A stretch of 64,000 nt of DNA, taken from Brevibacterium sp. UCMA 11754 (GTDB lineage Bacteria > Actinomycetota > Actinomycetes > Actinomycetales > Brevibacteriaceae). The notes beneath the pieces were generated by a model. That model made no database searches. It was not told where the DNA came from and saw only the letters and a list, made by a program, of their open reading frames with translations. The DNA lies in assembly GCF_021532275.1 (NCBI RefSeq), contig NZ_JACBOT010000028.1:62001-126000 (forward strand), written 5' to 3'. The position numbers and the translations under genes were made by a program. Of this stretch, positions 1 through 8,324 are shown piece by piece (positions within the stretch are counted from its first letter, which is position 1; every line of letters starts with the position of its first letter).

Positions 1-280
1 CCGAGGTGGCCGGTCGGCGGACGAGGATCTCCGCCCGACGCCAATCATCGCAGTAGGCCTTGGCAGTTCGCGGGGACAGCTCGAAGTGGTCGCGCAGCTC
101 CTCGAGGTCCGAATCGATGGACTCGTGCAGGTCTTCAGTGGAGATTCGGGTGCCGGGCTTGCCCAGGTGAGTGCCCAGTGTTGCTGCCATAACCGGGAGA
201 TGGTCGGCCCGCAGCATGCTCAAGGTGGCATTCGTATCGAGCAGTCGCCGGTAGGCGAGGGCGGAGCTGAGGGCGGACAT
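1..280 (-). CDS. DUF3375 family protein (Wadjet JetA-like), 5' end only
   Basis: An open frame reads leftwards from ATG at 280 and runs off the window edge after 93 codons. It begins MSALSSALAYRRLLDTNATL and continues with LRADHLPVMAATLGTHLG, then DLEELRDHFELSPRTAKAY and CDDWRRAEILVRR. The SALxxALxYRRLL start, the LRADxxPV segment and the acidic 'ISTEDLHESIDSDLEEL' region match my memory of the DUF3375 N-terminus. DUF3375 is the family of JetA, the MukF-like kleisin of Wadjet anti-plasmid systems, normally followed by a DUF4194 protein, an SMC-like ATPase and a DUF3322/DUF2220 nuclease. Those partners would lie outside the window. An in-frame ATG at 288 is an alternative start. The 236 bp before the divergent PAP2 gene hold no other gene that I can see. 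Confidence 0.7.
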   Translation of the reverse strand, partial: MSALSSALAYRRLLDTNATLSMLRADHLPVMAATLGTHLGKPGTRISTEDLHESIDSDLEELRDHFELSPRTAKAYCDDWRRAEILVRRPATS

Positions 281-516
281 ATCACCCATTCTCTGCGCCG
301 GTGGGGCCCGTTGCCAATTTCGGGTGCACGGACCACGGGGGATCGAAGCGTGCACGCCTCTCGCATCGCGCACGACTCGCTTTCGGGTGGCGCACAGGTC
401 GTATTCGGACGGCGCACAAGCAGTCGACTATTGGGCCATTATTCATGCTTTGTTCAGCTCGTGACACGGGCCACTGAATTCGGCATAACGATACCGAATT
501 GTTATACCGTGTGCCG

Positions 517-1578
517 ATGACTCGGATACGACGATGGCCCTACACCTTCGCCATGCTGCTTTCTATTGTTGTCGCAATGGTTGCCCTGGCTTCTTCGATC
601 TACCTCGGTCGGCCGCTCCGGGACCCGGATGGCTTCCTCGGACCCGCCTATATCCGGATGCCGTTGCTGGCGCTGCTGTTCTTCGGCGTGGGCATCGTCG
701 TGGATGCGGTGAGGAGGAGCGGCTGGAAGCATCTGCCCAACGGGATGTTCGAAGTCGTGAGGAACGAGTGGAGTCTCCGTCGTATCCTGTGCATCACCGC
801 GGGCATGATGAGTTTCTACATCTGCTATCTCAGTTACCGAAACCTCAAGAGTGACCTTCCGACCTACCGGGAGGGAGTTCTCTACGACCAAGAGCTTTCG
901 CATTCCGATCTGTGGTTCAGCGGGGGAATCAATCCCGCTGTGTTCCTGCACGATCTGTTCGGCACCGGGTTCATGGCCGAGGTGTTCTCTGTCGTCTATC
1001 TCGCCTATCTCCCGCTTATCCCCATCAGCCTCGGGGCAGTTCTCATCCTCAGTCGCAACCTCGCCATCGGTGCCTGGTATGCCACGACGCTGTGTCTCAA
1101 CTGGGTGCTGGGCACGGTCAGCTACTACATCCTGCCCGCTCTTGGGCCTGCATTTTCCCGGCCAGAGCTCTACCGCGGCCTGGCCGATACCGGGGTCACC
1201 GACTTGCAGCAGTCACTGATCTCCACTCGTCTTGATGTTCTTGCCGACCCGGTCGGCAGCGGACAGATTCAGGGCGTGGCTGCGTTCGCCTCGTTGCACG
1301 TCTCCGTGACGTTCGCAGCCGCCCTGTTCATGATGCGCACACAGCAGAGGCCCCTGATACAGACGCTGATGTGGATCTTCTTCGGGGCCACGGTAATCGC
1401 CACACTCTACTTCGGCTGGCACTACATCCTCGATGACATCGCCGGCGTGGTGATCGGCTGGGCCGCCGTCACTCTGGGTGCTTGGGTCACCGGGAACCGG
1501 AGAAAGCGACCTCAGCGGAGCGCAGAACCGGGCGCCGTCGAGCATCGTAAGGAAACGGCACTCGTCGACGCCGCCTGA
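517..1578 (+). CDS. PAP2-superfamily membrane phosphatase / IPC-synthase-like protein
   Basis: A 353-residue integral membrane protein with about six hydrophobic segments, starting at ATG 517 (MTRIRRWPYTF). An upstream in-frame TTG at 499 is less likely. The C-terminal half carries FASLHVSVTF and, about 50 residues later, GWHYILDDIAGVVIGW. These are the histidine-containing SLHV and HYxxD motifs of the PAP2_3 branch, related to inositol-phosphorylceramide synthases. The family hydrolyses or transfers lipid phosphates at the outer face of the membrane. The exact lipid substrate cannot be read from the sequence. The gene is convergent with the YjbR-like gene, with only 22 bp between them. Confidence 0.8.
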   Translation: MTRIRRWPYTFAMLLSIVVAMVALASSIYLGRPLRDPDGFLGPAYIRMPLLALLFFGVGIVVDAVRRSGWKHLPNGMFEVVRNEWSLRRILCITAGMMSFYICYLSYRNLKSDLPTYREGVLYDQELSHSDLWFSGGINPAVFLHDLFGTGFMAEVFSVVYLAYLPLIPISLGAVLILSRNLAIGAWYATTLCLNWVLGTVSYYILPALGPAFSRPELYRGLADTGVTDLQQSLISTRLDVLADPVGSGQIQGVAAFASLHVSVTFAAALFMMRTQQRPLIQTLMWIFFGATVIATLYFGWHYILDDIAGVVIGWAAVTLGAWVTGNRRKRPQRSAEPGAVEHRKETALVDAA

Positions 1579-1600
1579 CGGATGCGGGGCGCTGAGCGAT

Positions 1601-2029
1601 TCATGTCGCATCGCTCCCGCCGAAGGCCTTCGGGTCAACGGGGCGGTCCTTCTTCGGCAGCTTCGCGACAACGAGGCAGTAGGACTCGAGGACGAGATCA
1701 TGGAGCAGGTCAGCGTCGAGGATGTTTCCCGTCGCACCGTCGGGGTCCTCGCTTTCGGCTGTGCCAGCACCCGCCACGGTGATCCAGTGCTTCTTGCTCA
1801 TGTGATATCCGGGAGTGATCTCCGCAAAGGCATCACTGAGCACCTCCCCGTCCAGCGGGTCGATCTTGAGATTCATGCTGGGCACACCGCGCAGTTCGAA
1901 GGTCATCATGAACATCTTTCCGCGCACCTTGTACACGGTGTTCTCCGGCCCGAACGGGTGGCCGATCTCCACCGACGGATACTGGATCGCCTGGTCATGA
2001 GCGAGTGCGAGCACGGTGTCAGGATCCAT
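1601..2029 (-). CDS. MmcQ/YjbR family protein
   Basis: A 142-residue soluble protein. It shows the typical MmcQ/YjbR pattern: an N-terminal helix, then EIGHPFGPENTVYKVRGKMF, a 'MNLKIDP' strand, the 'EITPGYHMSKKHWITV' block and a C-terminal 'LVLESYCLVVAKLPKKDRP'. The fold is the CyaY-like or double-wing fold long labelled DNA-binding, but the biological role of the family is unsettled. It is monocistronic between convergent and divergent neighbours. Confidence 0.85.
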   Translation of the reverse strand: MDPDTVLALAHDQAIQYPSVEIGHPFGPENTVYKVRGKMFMMTFELRGVPSMNLKIDPLDGEVLSDAFAEITPGYHMSKKHWITVAGAGTAESEDPDGATGNILDADLLHDLVLESYCLVVAKLPKKDRPVDPKAFGGSDAT

Positions 2030-2112
2030 GCCTGGAGATTAGCAAAGGGCCATGACACCGAACCCGCTCACCAGCGTCGAACCTGCAGAGCAGTGCCGAT
2101 AGAATCTTGCTC

Positions 2113-3102
2113 ATGTCGCAGAATGCTCCCCGCCTCCTTGTCGCCGCCCTCGGCGGAACCATCGCATCGACTTCGAACCAGTCGGGAGGCGTGGCCCCGG
2201 CCCTGAGCGGGGCCGAGATCGCCGCAGCCGCCGGCCTCGACCAGATCTGGCCGGACCTGCAGGCTGACTTCACCCAGGTGTCACAGGTCTCGAGCGCCAA
2301 TGTCACCCTCGATATGCTCTTCGAGGTTCGCGAACTGGCCCGCACGAGCGAGGCCGACGGCATCGTCCTGACACAAGGCACCGACACTCTCGAGGAGAGC
2401 GCCTTCGCCCTCTGGTTGCTCAACGACTGCGCTACTCACATCGCAGCCACCGGAGCCATGCGCAACCCGACCCTGCCCAGTGCCGACGGACCGGCAAACG
2501 TGCGCGCCGCCGCACTGACGGCGCTCTCTCCGCTGAGCAGTGGACTGCCCTCAACTCTGGTCTTCAACGACGAGATCCATGATCCGCGTTTCGTCCGCAA
2601 GTCCCACGTGACCTCGACCGCAGCATTTTCCTCCGGCCCGGTCCTCGGCGCGATCGGGTGGATCAGCGAGGACACAGTCCGCCTCCCCCACGCGCCCGCC
2701 GCGAGTGTCTCCCCGTTCGCAGGCCTGTCCCGGCCGGAAACGCTTGCGAAGGTCGCCCTCGCCGAGGTGGGAATGGGCGAACCCGAGGAGACACTGACCC
2801 AGCTCCTCGGGCCCGGTTTCTCCGGTGTCGTCATCGCTGGTGTCGGTGGCGGCCACGTCCCTGACCATCTGGTGCCAGCGGTGACCCGCCTCGGCGAAGA
2901 AATGCCCGTGATCTTGGCATCGCGGCCAGGCTCGGGCGCGAGCCTGACTCGCACCTACGGCTACCCCGGCGGCGAGATCGGGCTGCTCGAGTCTGGCCTC
3001 ATCCCGGCCGGGATCCTCGACGCTCGCAAGGCCCGCATCGTCCTGACCTTGGCTCTGAGCCTGGGACTCGACCCCGCCGAGGTGTTCACGGCATTCGCGT
3101 GA
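2113..3102 (+). CDS. L-asparaginase (type I/II asparaginase family)
   Basis: A 329-residue enzyme predicted to hydrolyse L-asparagine to aspartate and ammonia. The first catalytic threonine lies in LGGTIAST close to the N-terminus. The second catalytic block, LTQGTDTLEESAFAL, holds the TDT motif near residue 90. The C-terminal small domain has the usual GGEIGLLESGLIPAG segment. There is no signal peptide, so it is probably cytoplasmic. ATG at 2113 (MSQNAPRLL) is preferred over the in-frame TTG six bases upstream. The length is normal for the family. Confidence 0.9.
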   Translation: MSQNAPRLLVAALGGTIASTSNQSGGVAPALSGAEIAAAAGLDQIWPDLQADFTQVSQVSSANVTLDMLFEVRELARTSEADGIVLTQGTDTLEESAFALWLLNDCATHIAATGAMRNPTLPSADGPANVRAAALTALSPLSSGLPSTLVFNDEIHDPRFVRKSHVTSTAAFSSGPVLGAIGWISEDTVRLPHAPAASVSPFAGLSRPETLAKVALAEVGMGEPEETLTQLLGPGFSGVVIAGVGGGHVPDHLVPAVTRLGEEMPVILASRPGSGASLTRTYGYPGGEIGLLESGLIPAGILDARKARIVLTLALSLGLDPAEVFTAFA

Positions 3103-3174
3103 GCGCCGACCCCTGGCGGGCGCCGAGCTGGGGTGGGGTGAGCTGGATTCGGTCGCTGACCGGCAGAGGCGGAT

Positions 3175-3870
3175 TCAGACGTTTTTCGTCGACTGACGAA
3201 CGACGAGTTCGGGTGTGAACTTCTGATCCCGGTGGGTCTGCTCGCCCGATGCGTTCTCCGCCAGCAGCGATTCGACGGCGGTGCGTCCCAGCAGATCCGC
3301 CGACTGCCGAATCGAGGTCAACGGCACAATCGTCGAAAACGCGTAGTCGATGTCGTCATAGCCGATGAGCGCAAGATCCTCAGGGATGCGCAATGCGGAG
3401 AACATGACGACCGCCTGCATGAAGCCCACAGCAAGCAGGTCATTGGCACAGAAGACGGCATCGGGGCGCTCTTCTTCCGACAGGGAGACGATGCGCTCTC
3501 CGATCGAGCGACCTGCGAGTATCGTCAGCTCATCGGTTTCGAACACCGCCAAGTCGAGATCGGACTCAGCTGCGCGCTCCCGCGCACCGCGGGCACGATC
3601 ACTGACCTGCGGCAGAGTGAACGGTCCCCCGACGAACGCAGGTTTCGCACATCCACCGGCGATGAGGTGGTCGAGCGCCGTTCGTCCGCCTGCGGCACCA
3701 TCCACGTCGTCGGGGGCGGATCGCAGAACGCATTGCTGTGCCAGTTGACGGCGAACCGGACTCGCCGCCCCGTTGTAGCCGGACCAGTCGAAGCGACCGC
3801 GATCGGCGACATTCGGGCATGAAAGGTGGCCTGAAACTGAAACAGTCGGTAAGTTCTGGTCGAAAATCAT
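3175..3870 (-). pseudogene. LacI-family regulator remnant lacking its DNA-binding domain
   Basis: The frame encodes 231 residues whose C-terminal two thirds are a clear LacI-type sugar-sensing domain: [59 protein letters not shown] and the closing PLTSIRQS. The N-terminal helix-turn-helix and the first part of the effector domain are missing. The first 55 or so residues do not align sensibly with the family and probably come from frame-shifted or unrelated DNA. The only ATG available lies in the loop of an 23-bp inverted repeat at 3842-3899. I read it as a 5'-truncated pseudogene. No sugar operon lies beside it. Confidence 0.65.
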
Positions 3871-3899
3871 ACGAAATTCGACCAGAACTTACCGAATGT
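3842..3899. terminator. 23-bp inverted repeat (terminator or element end)
   Basis: Arms at 3842-3864 and 3877-3899 are complementary with one mismatch, and the loop is 12 nt. The core arm is GGTAAGTTCTGGTCGAA. It lies just downstream of the MDR oxidoreductase stop codon on the minus strand, so it could be that gene's terminator. It also sits exactly where the LacI remnant loses its 5' part, so it could equally mark the end of an excised or inserted element. There is no strong T tract. Confidence 0.55.
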
Positions 3900-3906
3900 T
3901 GGTGTT

Positions 3907-3946
3907 GCCTGCAGCGCCGTGGAGCTGCCTGCAGCGCCGTGGAGCT
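3907..3946. repeat. 20-bp tandem duplication
   Basis: GCCTGCAGCGCCGTGGAGCT occurs twice head to tail (3907-3926 and 3927-3946), just after the stop codon of the MDR oxidoreductase gene and before the inverted repeat. The copies are identical. Confidence 0.95.
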
Positions 3947-3949
3947 GAC

Positions 3950-4972
3950 TCAGCTCTCGGCGCCGACGGCCACGACCATCTTGCCGAAGTTGCGGCCGTT
4001 AAGCAGGTCGTTGAAGTATTCGGGAGCCTTGTCCAGTCCCGGGCGAATGTCCTCGCGGTAGCGGACCTTTCCTTCCTTGACCCAGCCGCTCATGTCGGAC
4101 AGGAAGTTCTCATGGTGCTTCTCGACGAATTCCGTCTGGATGAAACCGCGGACGTTGAGTGACCTCGTGAGGATGTTGCCCATGAGCGCACCGGAACGGT
4201 CCGGACCTTCGGGCAGTTCGGTGAGGTTGTAGTTGGCGACGAGTCCGCAGACCGGCACACGTGCGTAGGTGTTCAGGCGTGGCAGCACTGCCTTGAAGAC
4301 ATCTCCGCCGACGTTCTCGAAGTAGACGTCGATGCCCTGTGGAACCGATTCTTTGAGTTCGTTCTTGAGGTTGCCAGTCCTGTGGTCAAGTGCCACATCG
4401 AAGCCGAGCTCGTTCAGGTGGGCGACCTTATCGGGCCCACCGGCGATGCCGACGGCCTTCGCGCCCTTGATCTTCGCGATCTGACCGACAACAGACCCGA
4501 CCGGACCGGTCGCAGCAGCGACAGCCACGGTCTCACCGGGCTGCGGACGGCCGATCTCCAGCAGACCTGCATATGCGGTGAAGCCCGGCATGCCCAGCAC
4601 GCCGAGGGCGGTGCTGATCGGAGCGATCTCGGGATCGACGCGGCTCAGGTGTGCGGCCTTCTCGATGGAGAATTCCTGCCAGCCGCCGTAGCCGAGGACG
4701 GTGTCGCCGGCTGAGAAGTCGGACGAATTCGACTCGACGACCTCCGAGACCGTGGCGCCGCCCATGACCTCGCCAAGTTCGACCGGCTTCGCGTAGGACT
4801 TCGCGTCCGACATCCGACCGCGCATATAGGGGTCGAGTGAGAGGTACAGAGTCCGGAGCAGAACCTCACCGTCCTGCGGCGAACCCAGGTCAACCTCGTC
4901 GAGGAGGTAGTTCTCCGCCTTCGGCTCTCCGACCGGACGAGAATTCAGGCGAATCCTGTGGTTTGTCGTCAT
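3950..4972 (-). CDS. NADP-dependent MDR oxidoreductase (zinc-free, alkenal/one reductase type)
   Basis: A 340-residue medium-chain dehydrogenase/reductase of the zinc-independent NADPH-dependent group that includes E. coli CurA-like and leukotriene B4 dehydrogenase-like reductases. The marks are LYLSLDPYMRGRM in the N-terminal domain, GMPGFTAYAGLLEIG, the nucleotide-binding AAATGPVGSVVGQIAKIKGA and GIDVYFENVGGDV. It probably reduces activated C=C bonds of enals, enones or quinones in the cytoplasm. The start at 4972 (MTTNHRIRL) follows an AAGGAAG ribosome-binding site. The longer in-frame start at 5014 has no such support. Confidence 0.88.
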   Translation of the reverse strand: MTTNHRIRLNSRPVGEPKAENYLLDEVDLGSPQDGEVLLRTLYLSLDPYMRGRMSDAKSYAKPVELGEVMGGATVSEVVESNSSDFSAGDTVLGYGGWQEFSIEKAAHLSRVDPEIAPISTALGVLGMPGFTAYAGLLEIGRPQPGETVAVAAATGPVGSVVGQIAKIKGAKAVGIAGGPDKVAHLNELGFDVALDHRTGNLKNELKESVPQGIDVYFENVGGDVFKAVLPRLNTYARVPVCGLVANYNLTELPEGPDRSGALMGNILTRSLNVRGFIQTEFVEKHHENFLSDMSGWVKEGKVRYREDIRPGLDKAPEYFNDLLNGRNFGKMVVAVGAES

Positions 4973-5065
4973 CGAGATGCTTCCTTTCATCGACGCCGCG
5001 CACTGTCTGCACACGGTCGTAACGTGTCCGTGGGGCTGAACCTCTGGCGGCTGAAGCGACAGCGC

Positions 5066-5974
5066 CTAGATCCAATCCTTGTCGTAGCAACCAATTCGGA
5101 TCCGATGATGTTCCTGATTTCGCGACGAATCCGAGACCGACGGTTCTTTCGCGAGCTCCCGAGCCTTCGTCTCCCACTTTAAGTCAAATGCCCAGGTGAA
5201 CTCGCCGAGGTGGTCGAGCAGTTCCGATCCGTTGCTTCGAATGGTGTCCGACCATTCACGCGGCCACGCACCGTAGTTCGCTGCGGCGGCGAGCTCGTCC
5301 ACGTCCTTGAACACCGCTCCGTTCGGGTCGAGAAGAGTGTGCCCCGACGACGTGTTCCCGGACCGCACGTGCCCGGACGTCGTATGCAGGGGCATGCTGT
5401 CGACGGGGAATGTGATGTCGAGGATGTGATCGCTCGTGTATATGGCATCACCCGTGCAACGATGCGTGGTCTCGAGGTTGACGTACCAGTCTGCACGAAC
5501 AGCATCCGCGCCCGAATCGCCTTCCGAACCTCCGACGGCACCGGAACCTCCGACGGCACCGGAACCGCTGCCGGAAGCACCAGGTTTGAGCAGCACCCAC
5601 ACGGAGAACGGAACTCCTGGCGGGACGATCTTGAGTACCCCGAGCCCGCGCCAGCTGCCGGGCGCCTTGATCCGTCGCGGCGCCTCGGCGGGCGGGCGAA
5701 AACGATCCTTAAGCGGAACGTCGTGGGGATTCGAATCCTCCCAGCCGACGATCCTCGTGTCGACGGTCTCGGTGCCCCCGGCCATCCACAGCACGGCACC
5801 GGCCGGCCCGTCCTCGATCACACGCATCGGCCGGCGCACCTCGGCGTGGTCGCGGTCGAAATCGAATCGTCGAAACGACCACGTCACGGTATCGCCGGGC
5901 GTCCAGAAGGGCCCCTCACCCACGTGACGTGTGCCGGGTGGGACGTCGATCTCGTACGGATCGGTGAACTCCAT
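5066..5974 (-). CDS. DUF402 domain protein with low-complexity insertion
   Basis: A 302-residue protein. The C-terminal half has DUF402 features: ADWYVNLETTHR, 'DHILDITFPVDSM', 'GAVFKDVDELAAAANYG' and a long terminal helix. DUF402 covers nucleoside di/triphosphate phosphatases such as Ntdp and FomD, which use a metal-bound acidic cluster. The N-terminal WTPGDTVTWSFRRFDFDRD is a typical opening. Between them is a glycine-serine insertion from an 18-bp tandem repeat (5526-5561). The substrate is unknown. Confidence 0.75.
   Translation of the reverse strand: MEFTDPYEIDVPPGTRHVGEGPFWTPGDTVTWSFRRFDFDRDHAEVRRPMRVIEDGPAGAVLWMAGGTETVDTRIVGWEDSNPHDVPLKDRFRPPAEAPRRIKAPGSWRGLGVLKIVPPGVPFSVWVLLKPGASGSGSGAVGGSGAVGGSEGDSGADAVRADWYVNLETTHRCTGDAIYTSDHILDITFPVDSMPLHTTSGHVRSGNTSSGHTLLDPNGAVFKDVDELAAAANYGAWPREWSDTIRSNGSELLDHLGEFTWAFDLKWETKARELAKEPSVSDSSRNQEHHRIRIGCYDKDWI
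5526..5561. repeat. 18-bp in-frame tandem repeat
   Basis: GAACCTCCGACGGCACCG occurs twice head to tail (5526-5543 and 5544-5561), with a degenerate third copy after it. It lies inside the DUF402 gene in frame and gives the Gly/Ser-rich linker (GAVGGS repeated). Confidence 0.95.
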
Positions 5975-6127
5975 ACAGGCAGTCTAAGTTCATGTCATGA
6001 GTGAGGGCTGGACACACACGAGCCCGCTTCGCAGGCACCGATACAGCCGAACCGCTGCCCATCGTTTCGGCCCGCCCAGTACTCACCGTTTCAGCCTGCT
6101 CAGCGGCCACCGCCTAAGGTGGTGGGC

Positions 6128-7081
6128 ATGGACGACTTCACACTTCCCGATCGCAAGGGCGCGACTCATCGCAGCGAGGCGACCACGCCGTCACATACCC
6201 CGCCACGCACCGATGCCGACATTCCGGGCTACCTCGAGGCGCTGGGCATCCCCGGCCTCGCTGATATCCACATTCACTTCCTGCCGACCAACGTCCTCGA
6301 CAAGGTGTGGGCATACTTCGACGCCGCCGAAGCCAGCTATGGCTATCCGTGGCCGATCCACTACCGCTATGACACGGAGACCCGCCTCCAGATCCTCCGT
6401 GACCTGGGCGTCCGTGCCATCCCGGCACTGACCTACCCGCACAAACCGGGCATGGCCGCCTGGCTCAATGAGTGGAACCGCGAGTTCGCCGCCGCCCACG
6501 ATGACGTCATCCACTGCGCAACCCTGTACGCGGAGCCGGAATCCGCCGACTACGTCCCCGAGGCGCTGGCGGCCGGGGCCCGACTGTTCAAGGTCCACAT
6601 TCAAGTGGGCGGATTCTCCCCCGATGACCCCGTGCTCGATCGGGCGTGGGCGGCACTGGCCGAGGCGCAGGTGCCCATCGTCATCCACGCCGGCTCCGAG
6701 CCTCTGCCCGGCACCTACACCGGTCCGCAGGCGGTGGCGAAGGTCCTTGAGCGGTTCCCATCCCTGCGCTTCGTCATCGCCCACATGGGCATGCCCGAAT
6801 ACGATGCCTTCGCCAGCCTCGCCGAGGATTACAGCGGAGTCCACCTTGACACGACGATGTACGTGTCAGGGTTCTTCTCCTCCCCCGCCGAGGTGGACCC
6901 GGCTTACCGTGAACGCTTGGCTGGTCTGCAGGACAAGATCATCCTCGGCTCGGACTTCCCGAACATTCCCTACCCCTATGCGGATCAGATCTCGGGGCTG
7001 GCCGGACTCGACCTCGGCGATGATTGGATGCGCTCGGTACTGTGGCGCAATGGTGCGCGGGTCCTCGGACTCGACGACTGA
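6128..7081 (+). CDS. Amidohydrolase family protein (Amidohydro_2 TIM barrel)
   Basis: A 317-residue metal-dependent hydrolase. The HxH metal motif is in LADIHIHFLP (about residue 45). A lysine/histidine strand, LFKVHIQVGG, follows, then VPIVIHAGSEP, FVIAHMGMPEYD and the terminal aspartate strand IILGSDFPNIPYPY. This order is that of the PF04909 family, which hydrolyses or decarboxylates small cyclic and aromatic acids. The substrate is not evident. ATG at 6128 is chosen because AAGGTGG stands five bases upstream. The earlier in-frame GTG at 6119 overlaps that site. Confidence 0.85.
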   Translation: MDDFTLPDRKGATHRSEATTPSHTPPRTDADIPGYLEALGIPGLADIHIHFLPTNVLDKVWAYFDAAEASYGYPWPIHYRYDTETRLQILRDLGVRAIPALTYPHKPGMAAWLNEWNREFAAAHDDVIHCATLYAEPESADYVPEALAAGARLFKVHIQVGGFSPDDPVLDRAWAALAEAQVPIVIHAGSEPLPGTYTGPQAVAKVLERFPSLRFVIAHMGMPEYDAFASLAEDYSGVHLDTTMYVSGFFSSPAEVDPAYRERLAGLQDKIILGSDFPNIPYPYADQISGLAGLDLGDDWMRSVLWRNGARVLGLDD

Positions 7082-7142
7082 GCGGGCCCTCGGTCTCGAC
7101 GGCTGAGCGGAAGAGATCTCAAGCTCTGCGTGGCCGCGGGGC

Positions 7143-7367
7143 TCAGCTCTCGCGGGGAATTCGCTCCGCTCCGATGACGCCGCGCAGCATCTCGTCATCG
7201 ATCGGCGCCCCTCTTCGGGTGACGCTGATCTGACCTGTGGGCTCGAGGATCACGCATGCCACCTCGGCGCGCTGTCGGATTCCCGCCATTCTCAGCCTCG
7301 AACACACTTCGGCGGGGTCGACATGGGCCCTGGCAAGGTTGTCGGTCAGCAGCTGACTGCCGGCCAT
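7143..7367 (-). pseudogene. DUF421 (YetF-type) C-terminal remnant
   Basis: The frame encodes 74 residues that match the C-terminal soluble domain of DUF421/YetF membrane proteins: GSQLLTDNLARAHVDPAEVC, then LRMAGIRQRAEVACVILEPT and GQISVTRRG. Full proteins also have three membrane helices and run to about 160-230 residues. Similarity seems to continue upstream of the available ATG in the same frame (AAIVL before the Met), which suggests a truncated gene rather than a small complete one. It begins 22 bp after the stop of the NmrA-like gene. Confidence 0.6.
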
Positions 7368-7389
7368 GAGGACGATGGCAGCTCTGGGC

Positions 7390-8163
7390 TCAGCGGGTAT
7401 GCAGCCAATCGTCGACGGTCACGGCAGAGAGCCTCGGCGATTCGGGGATGAGACCTTCGGCTGACATAGGCCCGGGGATCGGGACGGGAACGATCTTCGG
7501 ACCACGTTCCGGGCGCTCGGTGTCGCGCACAGCTGAATCTCGGTTCGATTCTCTGGCGGCGATCTGGCCGGCGATCGTCGGGAAGTCGCTGATCTCGGGG
7601 CCGGCGACCTCGATGGTTCCACGCTCCCCGGCGTCGATCGCCTCGGACATCATCCGGGCGGCTTCGTCCGCGGCCAGGGCCTGGACTCGCATCTTCGGCA
7701 CGAACGCCACTGGCCCCGCGGTGAACGTCATCGAATCGACAAGTTCGAACCATTGGGTCGAGCGGAACATCAGCAGCTGATCGGCGGGGACCAACCTGCG
7801 ATAGACCCGCTCCTGGAGCTCTTTGGCCTGGTAGTAGCCGAGCAGCTTGGACTGGGCGACCTCGGGCCGGAACGCAATGGACAGACATACCATCGCAGCC
7901 CCCGGATTCTCTGCCGCAGCCAGAGCGATCGAGCGTGAACTGCGGGAGAAGAAATCGAGCGCCTTGTGCCGATTGTTCGTCATGCGGTTGACACAGTCGA
8001 CGAGGACATCGCTGCCTTCCGCCGCCTCAGTGACGCCTTCCCCATTATAAGTATCGACGCCGATCCCGCGGTGAGCGGCGATCACTGAGTGGCCGCCCTC
8101 ACGCAGGTGTGCCGTGAGTCGGCGACCGAAGGTTCCAGTGGCTCCATAGACGGTGATCTGCAT
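7390..8163 (-). CDS. NAD(P)-binding NmrA/atypical SDR family protein
   Basis: A 257-residue Rossmann protein starting MQITVYGATGTFGRRL, with the GxxGxxG dinucleotide-binding turn of atypical short-chain dehydrogenases. It continues with HSVIAAHRGIGVDTYNGEG, 'SDVLVDCVNRM' and 'YYQAKELQERVYR', where the usual active-site Tyr-Lys pair may be represented by YQAKE. 'GTIEVAGPEISDF' is the typical C-terminal NmrA or nucleoside-diphosphate-sugar epimerase-like ending. Many members bind NAD(P)H as sensors or act as quinone reductases. The substrate is unassigned. Confidence 0.8.
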   Translation of the reverse strand: MQITVYGATGTFGRRLTAHLREGGHSVIAAHRGIGVDTYNGEGVTEAAEGSDVLVDCVNRMTNNRHKALDFFSRSSRSIALAAAENPGAAMVCLSIAFRPEVAQSKLLGYYQAKELQERVYRRLVPADQLLMFRSTQWFELVDSMTFTAGPVAFVPKMRVQALAADEAARMMSEAIDAGERGTIEVAGPEISDFPTIAGQIAARESNRDSAVRDTERPERGPKIVPVPIPGPMSAEGLIPESPRLSAVTVDDWLHTR

Positions 8164-8324
8164 GTCTCATCCCTGAGTTCGGTGGATCGGCGAGTGCGCG
8201 AGTCAACAGGCCCGTCGACAGCTGAGCGGATGGCGGTGCCCGCCGGCGGTTGCACCGACGGGCACCGTAGGCACCAGTCTAGTTCTGCTGTCTCCAGCCT
8301 CGCTGTCGCCAGCTTCTGCTGGGC

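Noticed and set aside
86..520. 144-codon plus frame
   Set aside because: It is antisense to the DUF3375 start and has no recognisable domain; the minus-strand frame is the credible gene.
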